Positions 24,071 to 37,407 are shown, counted from the first letter of the stretch. The stretch: 64,000 bases of DNA from Sambucus nigra (GCA_949130495.1 OX422211.1:448518719-448582718); one strand, 5' to 3'. A program made the numbers and translations. Notes: a model not told the origin generated them from the sequence alone.

Positions 24071-27000
24071 GTATCACTTCTATACGGGTCTCTCCATGAC
24101 TTTAGAAGTGAGCAAGGTATCGATTATGTTTGCAAGTTTTATATAGTTTGAGAGCATAAACGGTAATTTTGTTGGTTGAGCAGCTTGGTGGCTCAGATGT
24201 GCCAGATCGTATGGTTTTAGACTAACCTATGGTGAAGTATTTTCCTGATATATTTTTTGAATAATCTCCCTAGATTACCCCCACGACATGAGGTGGATTT
24301 CTCATAGAGGTGCATCAGTGTGTCTCGCACATCTCTATTCCACCTCACATGATAGATCAGGTAGAATTATAGGAGCTAAGGGTTCAGTTGGAGGAACTAA
24401 CCAGTAAGGGCTTCATTCACCCCAGTGTATTCCCACGGGGAACCCAATCCTCTTTATACAGAAAAAGGGCTATTCTATTCAACTTTGCATCATCTACAGG
24501 CAACCGAATAGGGTAAAGGTGAACAATAATTACCCTATGACACATATTAATGATTTGTTCAGCTAGATGCGTGGGGGAGGCAGGTTTTTAAAAATTGACC
24601 TTTAGTTTGGGTACCATCAGTTGCGTGTTAGGGAGGAAGATAATCCTAAGACTGCAGTCTGAACATGGTATGGGCACTACGAGTTTCTGGTGATACCCTT
24701 TGGTTGGACCAATGCCGCGATAATATTCATGGAATTGATGAATCGTATTTATCATGCTTATTTAAACCAATTTATGGTGGCCTTTGTGGATGACATATTG
24801 GTCTATTCGGCGATATAAACCACGAGGAGCATCTCTCCACGACATTGTAAGTGCTCCAGGAGAATTAGTTGTACGCTAAACTCAGTAAGTGCGAATTTTG
24901 GATGGAGGAGGTCTATTTCCTTGGCCATATGGTTTTCGACAAGGGCATATCCATCGATCCTTCCAAAGTAGAGGTCGTATTAGGATGGATTCAACTAAGT
25001 AAAGTTACGGAAGTGCGTAGTTTTTTTTAGGTCTAGTTGGGTACCACCATAGACCCATATAAGACTTCTCAAAGGTCACATTTCCCCTCACCGACTAAAA
25101 AATATGTGAACTTTGAGTGGTCGGAGGACTATGAGTCATCCTTTCAAGAGATGATGGTTAGGTTAACCTCTACACCCGTTCTTGTCCTCCCAGAATGAGG
25201 TAAAGGTTACACAGTGTATTGTGATGCTTTGAATTTAGGGCTCGAAGTAATACTGATGCGGAATGGTTAGGTGGTCGTTTATGCATCCTTACAGTTAAAG
25301 GTGCATTAAAGGAACTACCCCACCCATGACTTGGAGCTACCTTTGGTGGTGTTTACACTTAAGAGTTGGAAGTATTATCTGTACGGGAACGTTTTGAGGT
25401 GTTTTTTTAATCATAAGAGCCTTCAGTACATATTTATGCAATACGACCTTAATATCCTCTAGAGAAAGTGGATGGAACTGATGGAGGATTATGAATTCTC
25501 TATAGAGTATCATCTCAGCAAGGCCAATGTGGTGGCCAATGCACTTAGTTAAAACTTTAATCTCACCCTCGTGGCAATAGGATGCCATCAGGAAAAGATG
25601 TTCGGGGAATTGCAGAAGTTTGATTTGCACGTTCAATGGGATTACGATAAGGCATACCTTTGGGGTGTGGTAGCTAGGCTACTCATCCAACAGAAAGTTC
25701 TAGATGCCTAGTCATTTGATCCTGAGTTTATTTATTATCATGATCATATTCTTAATGGGTAAGTGTTCGAAACTCTTACCATGGATAAGGATGGAGGGGT
25801 ACGGTATAAGGGTCGGTTGATTGTTTTGATTATTAAGGAGATTCAAGATGAGGTACGTTTAGCATACACTCCAGTGCCACCAAGATGTATAAGGACCTAT
25901 GCAGGGACTTATGGTGGTCCAGCATAAAGAGGAACGTGGTGATGTATGTGTCAAGGTGCTACACTTGTCAGCATGTAAAGGCCAATCATAAGAAGCTAGT
26001 AGGGTTGTTATGACCACTCCCCGTGGAAGAATTGAAGTGGGAGCATATTGCTATGAATTTCATAAAGTCATTACCATAGTTTGAGAATCGTCATGATGCG
26101 ATATGAGTTATAATGGATCTTCTCACGAAGTCTGCACACTTCTTGTCGATCAAGGTCATGGATAGCGTGGCAAAGATGGCGAGGTTATGTGTTCGAGAAA
26201 TAGTCAGACTTCATGGTGTCCCTCTCTTGATCATCTCAGACAGGGACCCTTGGTTTGCATCCCGATTTTGGAAGAAGTTTCAGTAGTAGATGGATATCGA
26301 ACTAAATATGAGTACTGCATATCATCTGAAGACCGACGGATAATCAGAGTGAACCATCCAAATTTTAGAGGATATGCTGAGAGCGTATGCACTCGATTTC
26401 GCGGGCATTTGGTCAGAGAATTAACATCTGGCATAATTCTCCTACAACAACATTTATTAGGAGAGCATCGAGATGACTCCCTCTGAGGAACTTTATGGTA
26501 AGCTATGTCGTTCGGCAGTTTGTTGGGCTAAGGTGGGTTAGAAACATATCACCAATTTAGAATTTATCTAAGAGATGACTGTGAAGGTTCGAGTAATTTG
26601 GCACAGAATCACGACAGGGCCGAGCTGATATAAGAATTATGTTAATAATCATTAGGTGTTCCTAGATTTTTGTGTAGGAGACCATGTGATGACAAAGGTT
26701 AGAGCAAGAATCGGTAGTCAATGATTCAGGAAGAAGTGGTAGTTGACCCCACGGTATATCGGTCCCTTTGATATCTTAGAGTTGATTAAGGATGTGTCGT
26801 ACCCCTTGGTGCTGCCTCCAGAGTTGTCCAAAGTGCATAACGTGTTCCATGTCTCTATGTTAAAGAAGTATCTTCATGACCCTCGTCATGTCATCGATTG
26901 GAACATCATTGACTTAGAAGAAGATGTCATCCTTCTCATATGACCCATATTCATTCTAAATTACTAGGAGAGAGTCCTACACAATAAGGTTATTCCATTA

Positions 27001-27110
27001 GTGAAGGTCCGTAAAGAGTTTTAAGGCATTAAAGGTGCGGCTTGGGAATGCGAGTCGGAGATTTGGGAGAAGCACCCAATACTCTTCCCTTAGTCGGTTG
27101 TTCTTATTTT
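24071..27110 (+). pseudogene. Chromovirus C (Tekay/Del-like) pol, 5' part cut by element A
   Basis: Plus-strand segments in order: protease-RT linker with PDDLP-like sequence (24230-24330); RT from about 24400 with [26 protein letters not shown] and the catalytic box [10 protein letters not shown] near 24780; RNase H (25090-25560) with VYCDALNLGLEV and [21 protein letters not shown]; integrase zinc-binding region (CYTCQHVKA near 25950) and core with KSAHFLSIKVMDSV and IISDRDPWFAS (second catalytic Asp kept); the C-terminal GPFDILELI...VHNVFHVSMLKKY (26757-26880); and a chromodomain-like end (NKVIPLVKV, then WECESEIWEKHPILF). Stops and frameshifts are frequent. Element A inserted in the protease-RT linker, so the 5' part lies left of the window. 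Confidence 0.85.
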
Positions 27111-27679
27111 TGTAACACCCCGCATTTTTGATGATTTTAAATAATTATGGGATTTATTATTATTGTTGGATTAATTAAATTAAAATATGAGAAATTAATT
27201 GTTAATCAATTCGGATTAAAATAATTATTAACTAGCGTGCCAAGGGTTAATACTTATTGATGGAAATTATTGAATATCACTGTGTGGATATGTAATATGG
27301 AATTATGAAATTTTGTAAATTGTCGAGAGTGAGAAATACGATAGTTTGGTATATTAAGTCGGGACACGCATGTGAGTCGTGTCGGGACTCATTTAATGGA
27401 TTAAAGAAGTGAATTATTTTTAAGTAACTCGTATTGCCATTTTGAGTGCGCCATTGAATTCGAAAGGATAGAGAAAGTCAGAAAAATCTACCCGGGTATT
27501 TTATTTGGACTCCAGAATATTTTTAGGCCGAACCAGCACCCTGTAGTAGTATTTTTGCCATTAGGATTTTTGAGGAAATAAAATGGACGAAAATTAGTTA
27601 ATTAAATATGAGTATACGTGGGTGAGAATAAGTCTGTCAGTTTCTAAACCTAAGAGAGAGGGAGAGAGAACCACAAAGG
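27111..27679 (+). repeat. 3' LTR of chromovirus C, truncated
   Basis: It starts TGTAACACCCCGCATTTT directly after the pol end and aligns with the first part of the LTR at 45877 (ACTAGCGTG, AAGTCGGGACRCGC, TTTTGAGTGCGYC, ACCCGGG phrases). It stops at 27679, where another LTR begins. No remainder of this LTR was found after either downstream element. Confidence 0.78.
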
Positions 27680-30600
27680 TGTAATGTCCCATAATTTTAA
27701 TGACTTTTAATTCGAGCTAAATTAAAAGTAAATGAGAAAAATCAATGGGGATTAATTGGAATTTATTGATAAATAATTGAAATTAATTCGGATTGAATAT
27801 TACTGGAGAATAAAGTAATATATGGATAATATTGAATATTACTAGTGCATAATAGTAATCTATGATTCTCAATATTGCTTGATGATATATAAGTAATATA
27901 TGAATATGATTGTTTATGTAAAAAATTAGATCATATCTAAGTATTCAATCACAGATAAATAAATGAGACAAAGAATTTTTAAAGTGGTTCAGCCTTATAA
28001 GAATGGCCTACGTCCACTGTTATGTTATTGCTGATTGTATGGGAATTCTCGATTACAAGTTATCTCACGAAATTCCGGTCCTCTTACAATGAGGATTGTA
28101 CAATGTATTTATAGCCCTGAGGCTGTAATGTGAAAGGTTAATACATTAAATGATGTACATATGAAAAGGTGATACATTCAATGCTCCTTATGCGTATGCG
28201 TCTGAATGATAAGCATTTAATGAACAGTCAAACTGTTGGTTATCCTGCTATTAATGCTTTGGTCGAGGTGCAGCTCGGAACGCCTAAGCTTCTCGGTGCT
28301 CAAGAGTTCCTCGGAGAGTTCTCATTCCTCGGGGAAACAGTGTTCCTCGTTGTAGTATGGTTCCTCGGAGCGTGTGAGTTCCTCTGAAGTATTTGTTGTT
28401 GCCACGTAGACTGCCACGTGTCTTCACTTTATTGATCCATGTCATAATACTAAATTTGGTATCAACAATGATGTTATTTATATTGTCGCGAGTTACAAAT
28501 ACGGTAATAATGGATTTTATGTCGGGACGCGATTATGGGACGTGTCGGGACTAATTTTAATAAATAAAAATAAGATTATTTTTATGTTATCAAAAGTGTC
28601 TGAAACGTTCTAAATAATCAAAAAGGTATACCCGGGGGTTTGATTTAGGTCTCGGGGTATTTTGGAACCGAATAGACACCCCGAAGGGGTATTTTGGTCA
28701 TTTTTTTATAGGAAGTGAATAGTAACTATAGAAATTGTATTTTATTATATAAGTTTAGGAGTTTGTTTATCAAAGGTTCATTCACCCAAATCAAAGGAAA
28801 GGTTATTGAGGAGAGTGAAGAGTTTTCTCTGGAATGTGAAGAGTTTTCTAGGAAGTTCAAGGGACAAAACACCTTCTGCCCCTATCAACCACCACTAAAA
28901 GTTCATCGAAAAGGGGGAGGGATCATCCTACACTATCATCACCAAAGGATCAGACCTACACCATAAGGCAAGTGTAATTCTTGCTCTAATTAGTTCTTAT
29001 ATTATCCATGTTAGATTAGGATTTATAAACATCCATGAAACATATGTAATTGGGTCTAAAAGTTGATTGGTAAATCAAATGGAATGGATGGTATGGATAG
29101 GTATTGCATGTAGATGAGATACACACATGTAGAAGATATATAAATCATGATTTTTAGATTAAATCAAGAAATAAATTTTGGGTTCATTTTGAATATCAAT
29201 GCAGAATTTAGAATTGGTGATATTTAGAGGATTTAAATGATTTTAATTGAATCTTTAAAATGAGAGTTATGTAGAATTAATCTTTTGTTGGAGATATTAT
29301 TTTAATCCATGAAATTGGAATCATTTGGTGAAGAGAATTATGCGTTTATATTTTGTTCTTGGAGAAAAAGATAAAATATGATTTTTTGGAAATTTAAGGG
29401 AAGTAACAAGTTTTAATCCAACCTTCTTACTGATTTTGGGTTGTCTGATTATTAGAAATTGATCATATACCTTGCTATATCAAATGAGATGAATTAGGAT
29501 AAGTTTTAGATTGATTTATGTTAGTTTTGATGAAAAATAAGTATCAAACCCGTAGGTGGTAACATACAGAAACTGGGTATATATGATCGATCGACCTAAG
29601 AATGTCGATCGGTTTACTGATCGATCGATCGAACAAAGACCATCGATCAATTGACTCCCCCTGGAAATGTGAAATGTCTCCCTTTTTAATTTGATATTGA
29701 ATCCCATTGATTAGAAATATTTTGTGATGATTAGTAGAACATAATGGGACTTAGAGTAGGGCAAGAAGATATACCTAAGACACGAAATGTGATATTATCT
29801 ATGGGATTGAATGGGAGAAATTAACTAGCGTTAATTGAATAAATTATGGTGGGTAATTATTAGGAAATTATAATGGGTAATTATATTTAAATAATTTTGG
29901 TACATTAACTAGGAGTGTGGGACTTGGGTTAATGTTGAAAAATTATATGTTATTGAGGATTAAAAAAATTATGTGAGAGATATCTACATAATTATTATAT
30001 GATTTAGAGGAGACTAATTGTTATAACAAGTACTAGTAATATTGAGGATATACGGGTACTTGATCTGGAGGGAAGATTATGTGAGTTATAACTGGATAAT
30101 AATTATATGATGATAATCGTGATTAACAAGTATGGGTGGTATTGATAAATACAACGGGTACTTAGGGATAGGAAAATTCCTAATATTATATATAGCTCGA
30201 ATAAGTACCTAATTTTGAATTGGTAGATGATAACTCCTATTGTTTGATAATTTATGTGTATGACATACCTAGCTTACTTGCTAACGATGAGAGGTTTATG
30301 CGTGAGGGAAGTCATATCCTGATGAATCTATGGAATTTTGACTTGTCGCTCGAGAACATAGAATGTAGGTCGATTACCATTTGTGATAAAAATGGTATAT
30401 AACGGTCATTTGGGTGCGTAGCCCAAAGGCTTAGGACTGTATTGCCTCCACTATTTGTGTTTAATGATTATGGTTCGAGGGATCTTTACCGAACCTATAG
30501 TCCCCTATACAGTGACGTGATGTATTGGGACATGATAGCAGAGTAATGCAACACTGCAGCTGTGTCTCAGGGTGCAATATAGTATATATATAATTGAGTG

Positions 30601-31533
30601 AATGTATATATACATATGATGATATATACTATGTGACTAAAGTAGAATTAAAAGATAATGAAATCTAAAATTAATTAAGTACGAGAACACTTAATTACAT
30701 TAAACAATTAAATGGATTATCCATGTTGAATCTAAATGGATATAAATATATTATTATTACATGTACTGCTAGAGAAGTACATAGGAATGATTTGGGATAT
30801 GATTGGGTAACACTGATAGAAAGTAGTTAGCATGGGAATAGTAAGTAATTTAGTTTAGTGGTACGTTAGGCGTGCACACTAGATGAGAGGCGAGGATCTC
30901 AAGACAGAGTCCGAAAATCTAATATGTATATATTAATTTCTAGTTGTAGCATTTACTCACTTGTTATATTAAAAATACATTTTCAATCGGGCTCTGACTC
31001 ATTTTATTGGATATATTCTTTTCTCTCTTGCATCTTTTATATTAGGTGCCCAGCCATAGGGTCGCCAACATTAGATTGGTTATTGACATTCTATGATTGC
31101 TATGGGGTTGCATATTTTATATTAGACGCTTCATCTCCTTGCTTCACTCATCTTTAATAGCTATTTCATTTAGGGCATGTCACCCAGAGGATTCTAGTCT
31201 TTCTATCTCAGGCAGTTTGTTTACTTGTGTTAGTGGAGATACATTTGTTTTACATTGGATTATTGTATTGAGATTTTAAACTAGAGAGTTTTATTCCAGT
31301 TACATTTATTACAGTTTTTATGGTTCTTGACTATTATTCATCATTGACGTGGTATGGTTTTTATGATAAGTGGAATCTATTTTAAAATTGGAAAGTTTTT
31401 GACACCTGTTTAATTAAGTATTAGGTGATTATAAAATATTTTCGACAATGATGCTAAGAATGATCCAACAGTATATTCTGATTTTATTTGGTATGGGACT
31501 GATCGTCCAGTATTTAAATAAGCGAGGTGTTAC
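27680..31533 (+). repeat. 5' LTR of a second chromovirus, with a nested solo LTR
   Basis: It starts TGTAATGTCCCATAAT and ends GCGAGGTGTTAC; 3854 bp including a 557-bp insert. It is related to the LTR at 45877: shared blocks are GTCGGGACGCG, TATACCCGGGGGTTTGATTTAGG (in parts), the GCTAAGAATGA end region and the GGGCTCTGAC...CCAGCC block near 30980-31060. A CpG-rich GATCGATCG cassette lies at 29580-29650. No gene is seen; open frames such as 30924-31157 are chance. Confidence 0.75.
27911..28467 (-). mobile_element. Solo LTR (557 bp) of the element D family
   Basis: Ends are TGTTTATG and TATCAACA, flanked by the perfect 5-bp duplication ATGAT (27906-27910 and 28468-28472). On the minus strand it starts TGTTGATACC and shares the block GGCTGAACCACTTTAAAAAT and CTTTGTCT with the LTR of element D (60760-60790). 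It has a TATA-like TATAAATACATTG on the minus strand near 28100. Only one LTR is present, so recombination between two LTRs removed the rest. The short plus-strand frame at 28169-28387 follows repeated GTTCCTCGG lines and is not a gene. Confidence 0.88.
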
Positions 31534-31536
31534 TGG

Positions 31537-31549
31537 TGGTATCAGAGAA
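31537..31549 (+). other. Primer-binding site (initiator Met tRNA) after the 27680 LTR
   Basis: TGGTATCAGAGAA follows the LTR end after three bases. It matches the initiator Met tRNA primer used by chromoviruses and shows that 27680-31533 is a 5' LTR of a plus-strand element. Confidence 0.8.
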
Positions 31550-31599
31550 TCAGGTTCTAGTGTCTTTTAGGATCTGTACGGCTTATTACATTTCAGCGT

Positions 31600-32330
31600 A
31601 ACGTTCTTTGATATAGATCCCTATTATTAGGGGAGCTGGGAGCATTATTCGCCTTTAGTAGAGTTTGCCTACAACAACATCTACCAGTTCACGATAGGGA
31701 TGACACCATTTGAGGCACTCTACGGGAGACCTTTTCGTTCACCCTCATGCTGGTTAGAGGTGGGAGAGAACAAGTTACTTGGGCCAGATTTCATTCAGGA
31801 TACCTCAGAAAAGGTAGAGATAATTCGATCTAGAATACGGATTGCCGAGGACAGGTAGAAGAGCTACATCGATGCGGTCTGGAGACACTTAGATTTCTAT
31901 GTTAGAGACCAGGTGTTAATCAAAGTGTCTTTCGTGAAGGGGGTGATGAGATTTAGGAAGAAATGGAAGTTGGCTCCTCGATACGTTGAACCGTTCCCTA
32001 TTTTGGATAGGATTGGGCTCATAGTGTACTGGTTAGGATTATCGGATCACTTGTAGTGGATGCACGATGTCTTTCACATATCTTCACTGTGGAGATTACT
32101 TAGCTATGAGGTGGCATACTAGCACATTGATATAGACGAGATTGAGCTCCATCTAGATGCTACTTGTGAGGAGAGATCAGTAACCATTTTTGATAGACGG
32201 GAGCGCCGACTGCGGTCCAAGATTGTTCCTCTAGTTATGGTGCAATGGAGGCACCGCCGGGAGGACGAGTCGACTTAGGAGAGGGAGGATGCCATGCACA
32301 CAAAGTATCCCATACTCTTCTAGCTAGGTA
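31600..32330 (+). pseudogene. Chromovirus integrase C-terminus and chromodomain, internally deleted element
   Basis: The plus strand encodes GSWEHYSPLVEFAYNNIYQF, then MTPFEALYGRPFRSPSCW, KLLGPDFIQDT, and a C-terminal part with MHDVFHISSL (the usual VHNVFHVSML) and ETRRRERRLRSK-like basic sequence before KYPILF. This is the end of a Tekay/Del-like pol. Gag, protease, RT and most of integrase are missing between the primer-binding site and about 31600. In-frame stops are present. Confidence 0.82.
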
Positions 32331-32366
32331 CGTACGTTCTTGATTCTGAGGAGGGAATCTCGTTAT

Positions 32367-32377
32367 TAGGGGGAGAA
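32367..32377 (+). other. Polypurine tract before the 32378 LTR
   Basis: TTAGGGGGAGAA-like purine run (AGGGGGAGAA) directly before TGTAATACGC. This is the normal plus-strand primer site of a chromovirus. Confidence 0.8.
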
Positions 32378-35077
32378 TGTAATACGCTGTATTTTCTTAT
32401 AAATAAATAATGAAATATTATTTTTTTGGAATAAATAATTAAATTTTGAAACTAAACCTATATAAATATTTTGATTCGAAAATGTCGAACGGAAATTTTT
32501 TGTTTACTTGTATTTGTGTGTGATTTATTTTTTATGTGCACGAATATGATATTTGCATATAATAAAGGAAAATACATAATTTATGTCCGACACAAATTAA
32601 AAGTAACCATTATTGGCATAAATAATTAGGTATACATTTTAGGACACATATGGGCTTGGTTAGATGATTTAGTCCTTTCAAAACAGTCATGGCTCAATAA
32701 TATATAGGTTGGGGAAGTGTTGGGCCAATTAGATTATAGGTTCAGGTCCATTTGGGGGTCCAAAAGTTCGTCTTAGGGTCTAACTCGGGATTAAGCACCT
32801 CATTCAAATTTAAGTAGGGGTAAACCACTCCCCCCTTATTATTCCACAAACCTAAAAGTCACAGTTACAGGAAGAATAGGGAAAAACACCAAGAAAGGGA
32901 GAAATGGATAGAGCGAAGGGGGAAACAAGGAAGAATCAAGGGACATCTCCTCTACCATTTTTAAGGAAAGAATTTTCTTGCTTGATTTATGCTCTAAAAT
33001 TTATTTCTTGATGGATATAATTATCCCCTTTAAAATACTAGGAAGTATATTTAAATTGATTGAATTGATGATGAACAAATGCATGTAGAGGATGGGAAAT
33101 TATGTAGAAATTATCTTAGGAATTTAGGTTATTTAAATCTGGAAATAATTGGTATTCCTTAAGATTTGATGATTATTTCAGAATAATTGAATGAATTAAT
33201 ATAGGAAAAATTATTGTGAATTTATGGACTAAATCCTATTATGAACGCCATAATAAATGGCCATATTTTGACAAAGCTGGGACTGAAATTTGGGGATATC
33301 GCTATCGATTGAAAACCCTTACTAAGATGAATGTTGGGCTAACTTTGGGACTGATAAACTTGGTTCTGCATCATTTATTATGTTATCGTTGGATTGGTTT
33401 TGGATGGAATTGTGTATAAATTTCTGGGCGTCAAAGATAAGAAATCTTGGGTTAGATCTGATCTGGGGAAAACAGGAAATGTAGGAATGTGGGGAAGAAG
33501 AGGTCATTCAAACGACCTAGCATATCATTCGAACGACATATAGTGTCCCACGAACGACCATGCCTTTCGTTCGAGTGACATGATGATTGAAGTTCCACTT
33601 ATGTTCCTTTTTGGGCTTAGCCTGAAATCAATAACTCCCATAAAGTTGATTAGCAACAATAATGAATATATGATAAAACAAAGAGGAACAATTATGGAAA
33701 TGGGGGTAAAGGGATTTATTGTGGGTTAATAAATTATTGGAGTAATGTTACACCCACACTTTAATTATTAATAATTATAATAGACTGGATGGTTACATAT
33801 TTATTTTTCTGAAATGAAATTAATAATTTATTAGATGGTAAATTATTAATTAATGAAATGGTGTGGAACTTTGAATGGACTTTTATGGCAATTATAGAGT
33901 AATTACCTTTACATATTATATGGGATAATAATATGTACTATTATATATATTTGTGTGTGGATATACCACTAGATGATCGTCATATCAGCTCGGGGGTTCG
34001 CGTGTTCAGGTTGCGTACCACACGTCGGCACAGGTGGGCTTGACGATTTGTAGACCATATAGGTATTACGTGGAGGCTCCACCCATAAGAGGTAGGGTTG
34101 ACGTTGACCGTTCTTGTATCACCACTGGGTATGGGCTGTGTATAGGTTTTCTGCGTAAGGACCGCCCCCAATTTGTGTGTGTTTGTGTTGTTCGCTTAGG
34201 ATAAGGGATTCCTCCAGACTTGCCAATAGAGCACAAATTAGACATCAACGGTAGATGCCCATATGTATCAAATAAATGAAAAGACATATATTATTAATTA
34301 CCCTGATACTATTGAAATATATTAAATTGTCTAAAGATGAGGACAATGAATATTATTCTTGACCCTTACTGCATAATAGATATTTATGCCTTATACTTAA
34401 CACTATTGATATTGGAATAAAGGTAAGTTGACAATTTAAATGTAAGCATTACATTTAAATAATTAATTATTGCTATAATCATTCTATAATTTGAGATGAT
34501 GTCACAATTCATTATTTGGGACGTATTGGGGTGCGAATAATATCACACTTAGGTGAGGGGTGAGGTGTTATATGCATATGAGTGACGAAGGGGGAGGGGT
34601 ATTTATTGTGCATTGTCTGTATTATTGTAATCATAAATTATTCAAGTTAATTCTTGCACACCTCGAGATCTGACCCAAATTTAAATGACCCCCACCAGGT
34701 GTTCCTAGATAGGGATAGCTAGATTGTGCTATAGCGGTCTCATTTGCTCTCCAGTTTTAGCTCAGTTATTTCTAGCATAGGTGTTTCTCAGCATTAGCTA
34801 TTTATTTATTTTGAACATTTGTAAGCGCATAAGCCCAAACCTTTACTTTATGTTAGTGGAGACTTATGTTACTCTAGTTGGATATTTATATTATTCTTGG
34901 TGGTTTAGATTTATTTATTCATTATGGATGTGTTTGCGACTCTTCCAACTTGGGCCTTAAATTATAAATTATTTACATTCGCATTTGGGATAATGATGGT
35001 ATTAATTGATAACCAAGCTCTATCTTCGGTGTATCGTGCTTAGCCAGCCTTTATGTGAGAAAATCAGAGTTGTTACA
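32378..35077 (+). repeat. 3' LTR of a chromovirus
   Basis: 2700 bp, TGTAATACGCTG to GTTGTTACA. It follows a polypurine tract. It does not resemble the 27680 LTR over most of its length, so the pair do not look like the two ends of one element. A CpG-rich cassette of ATTCGAACGAC-like lines lies at 33500-33580. Open frames such as 33980-34287 are chance. Confidence 0.75.
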
Positions 35078-36145
35078 AAAATGATCGGGGTTATTGTGTA
35101 TTCTTTTATAAAAAAGGAATGATACTTTGATTTGTTTCATTTTCCATATTTATTTTGATAATTGTTAACTATTTTTTCATAACTTAGAATTTCTTCTTCT
35201 TCTTCTTCTTCTTCTTCAAGAGAAATATCGATCAGTGCAATGGAAAAAATGGGTGTGCAGGAGTTTTGACGTGAGTATGAGAAGTGTGCGGCTTCATTTT
35301 GAAATTGCCTTATGTTGAAAAACTATTTTACAATTTATTGTTGTATACTATGTTAAAGAGTGGTAGGGCAGATGTTAATCTAAGCATGACCTTTTCTCTC
35401 TCTTAAACCCGACACTCTCTCATCTAAGGAAAAAAGTGACAATGCATATCCACCTCTCTTCCAAGAGTGAGCTATCAATCGTATCCCAAGTTTGTAAATG
35501 ATATTGAGTTGGGACAACGACACGATGCACCTACTTCCCACAATTATATCAGTTTATACTAGCAATTCGTATATTTTTCACTGCACAAGCTTTATGACAA
35601 AAATTATAGACAATTCTTCAACCCTTAATTCTTTTATTAATTTTCTCAATGTTTTGTTTGGAATTTAGAAAATATGCAAAAAATTATTACATATGATTTG
35701 GTTGTGGGAAGAATATAAGATGCATTTCAGTTTAATACAGTTGTGTTTTTTTAATTGTTTTGCATTCACCTTAGAAATATTAAATATAGAAAATTATTGT
35801 TTTGTTATGCATTTTTACCCTAAATATGTGTCATTAAACTTGGATTGCAAAGAGTTCTAAAATTTTAAATTCTATAATCAAAATTTATTTTTGAGAAACG
35901 CTACGATGAAAATTTAATTTAAAATATTTTTTTCATTATTTAAATTAGTTTTTTTCATTTTTATGTAAATTAGTTAAATTAGTTTTTCATTCTAGAAAAA
36001 ATGAATGTATAGACAATCTTCAAAGTGTGTAAGTGTGTGTGTATAGTTATTTTAGTTAAGTTAAGCTAATTTTGTAGGAGAAACTGATGTCCATATTACA
36101 ACAAATAGTTATAAAATGCCCACGCATCGAGCAAGGCTAAAATCT
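35078..36145. other. Intergenic AT-rich DNA
   Basis: No gene or element recognised. A TTC microsatellite of about ten units lies at 35190-35217. Possibly the older host sequence. Confidence 0.4.
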
Positions 36146-37310
36146 AATCTATATAAAGTTGGAGTCTCCTCATGTTATTGTGCAACTATTCACATTAAAT
36201 GCAAAACGTTATATTAAAAATGGTGTCTTTTTTTATATGAATTTTTTCCCCTCAATTAATAAATTTTAATATTTATATAATAAATAATTTTTTTATATAT
36301 AACTGAAAAAAAAATTTATTATAAAAAATGTACACTTTTCCAAAATAGTTTATAAATTCTGAACACTAACATTGCTTTATAAAAACTTTTTTCTATTTAT
36401 TTTTTATTTATATTTACACAACAGCCTTTTGAAACACAATTTATATAAAGAAATGAAGTTAAAAACTATAGTTTTTAGAAAACTACTATATAAAAATGTT
36501 TTTTTATATATGAAAAAATATTTTATACTTATCTTTATAAAAATAGGTTTTATTATAAAAATGGTGTCCCCTCATATAATTGTGTTGCCTATCCATACTA
36601 AATTCAAATAGGTATGTTAAAAATGGTGTTTCCCCAAATAAAAGTTTTTTTATATGAAATATTTTTCCCTCAATTAATAAATATTAATATTTATATAATA
36701 ACTAATTTTTTTATAGAACTCAAAAAATGTTTTTTTATCAAAAAAATGTACAGTTTTCTAAACCAGTTTATAAATTCTAAACGTTAACATTGCTTTATAA
36801 CATAGCTTTTTTCTTGAAAGAATTTGTAGTTATATTTATAGAACATTCCTTTAAAGCTAAATTTATATAAAGAAATGAAGTTAAAAAACTACACTTTTTA
36901 GAAAACTACTTTATAAAAATATAATTTTTATATATAATAAAATATTTTATACTTATCTTTATAAAATTAGGTTTTATTAAAAAAATTGCAACAAAAAGTG
37001 TTCACACTGTAGTTTATAAAAAAAATGATTATATATTTATATTTTTATAAAAAAAATATTGTTTAAAGACTTTTAAAACACAATTTATATAAAGAAATGA
37101 AGTTAAAAACTAAAATATTTAAAAAACTGCTTTATAAAAATACAATTTTTATATATAATAAAATAGTTTATACTTATCATTATAAAATTAGGTTTTATTA
37201 GAAAAATTATAAAAAAAGTGTTAACACTATTGTTTTATAAAAAATGAATATATATTTATATTTTTGTAAAAATAGTATCGTTCTAAAAAATAATTTATAT
37301 TTATAAACAG
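36146..37310. repeat. Diverged tandem repeat, about 400-430 bp unit, very AT-rich
   Basis: Two full copies and a partial third. Markers recur in order: CCTCAATTAATAAAT (36251, 36669), ATGTACA followed by TTTTC (36330, 36748), AACATTGCTTTATA (36369, 36787), AATTTATATAAAGAAATGAAG (in parts; 36440, 36860, 37082) and ATTTTATACTTATC (36520, 36945). No coding potential. Confidence 0.75.
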
Positions 37311-37324
37311 TCTTTTAATATATA

Positions 37325-37340
37325 CGTGTGTGTGTGTGTG

Positions 37341-37407
<67 letters not shown>

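Noticed and set aside
28260..28390. Protein-coding frame with repeated FLG or FLGE words
   Set aside because: It follows about six copies of GTTCCTCGG within a solo LTR and crosses no conserved domain.
29584..29650. Operator-like GATCGATCG palindromes as further copies of the A/B motif
   Set aside because: They lack the GGCA and TGCC parts and the 12-base spacing, and lie in an unrelated LTR.
35078..36145. Host gene fragment
   Set aside because: No frame longer than 60 residues, no recognisable domain and no splice pattern were found.
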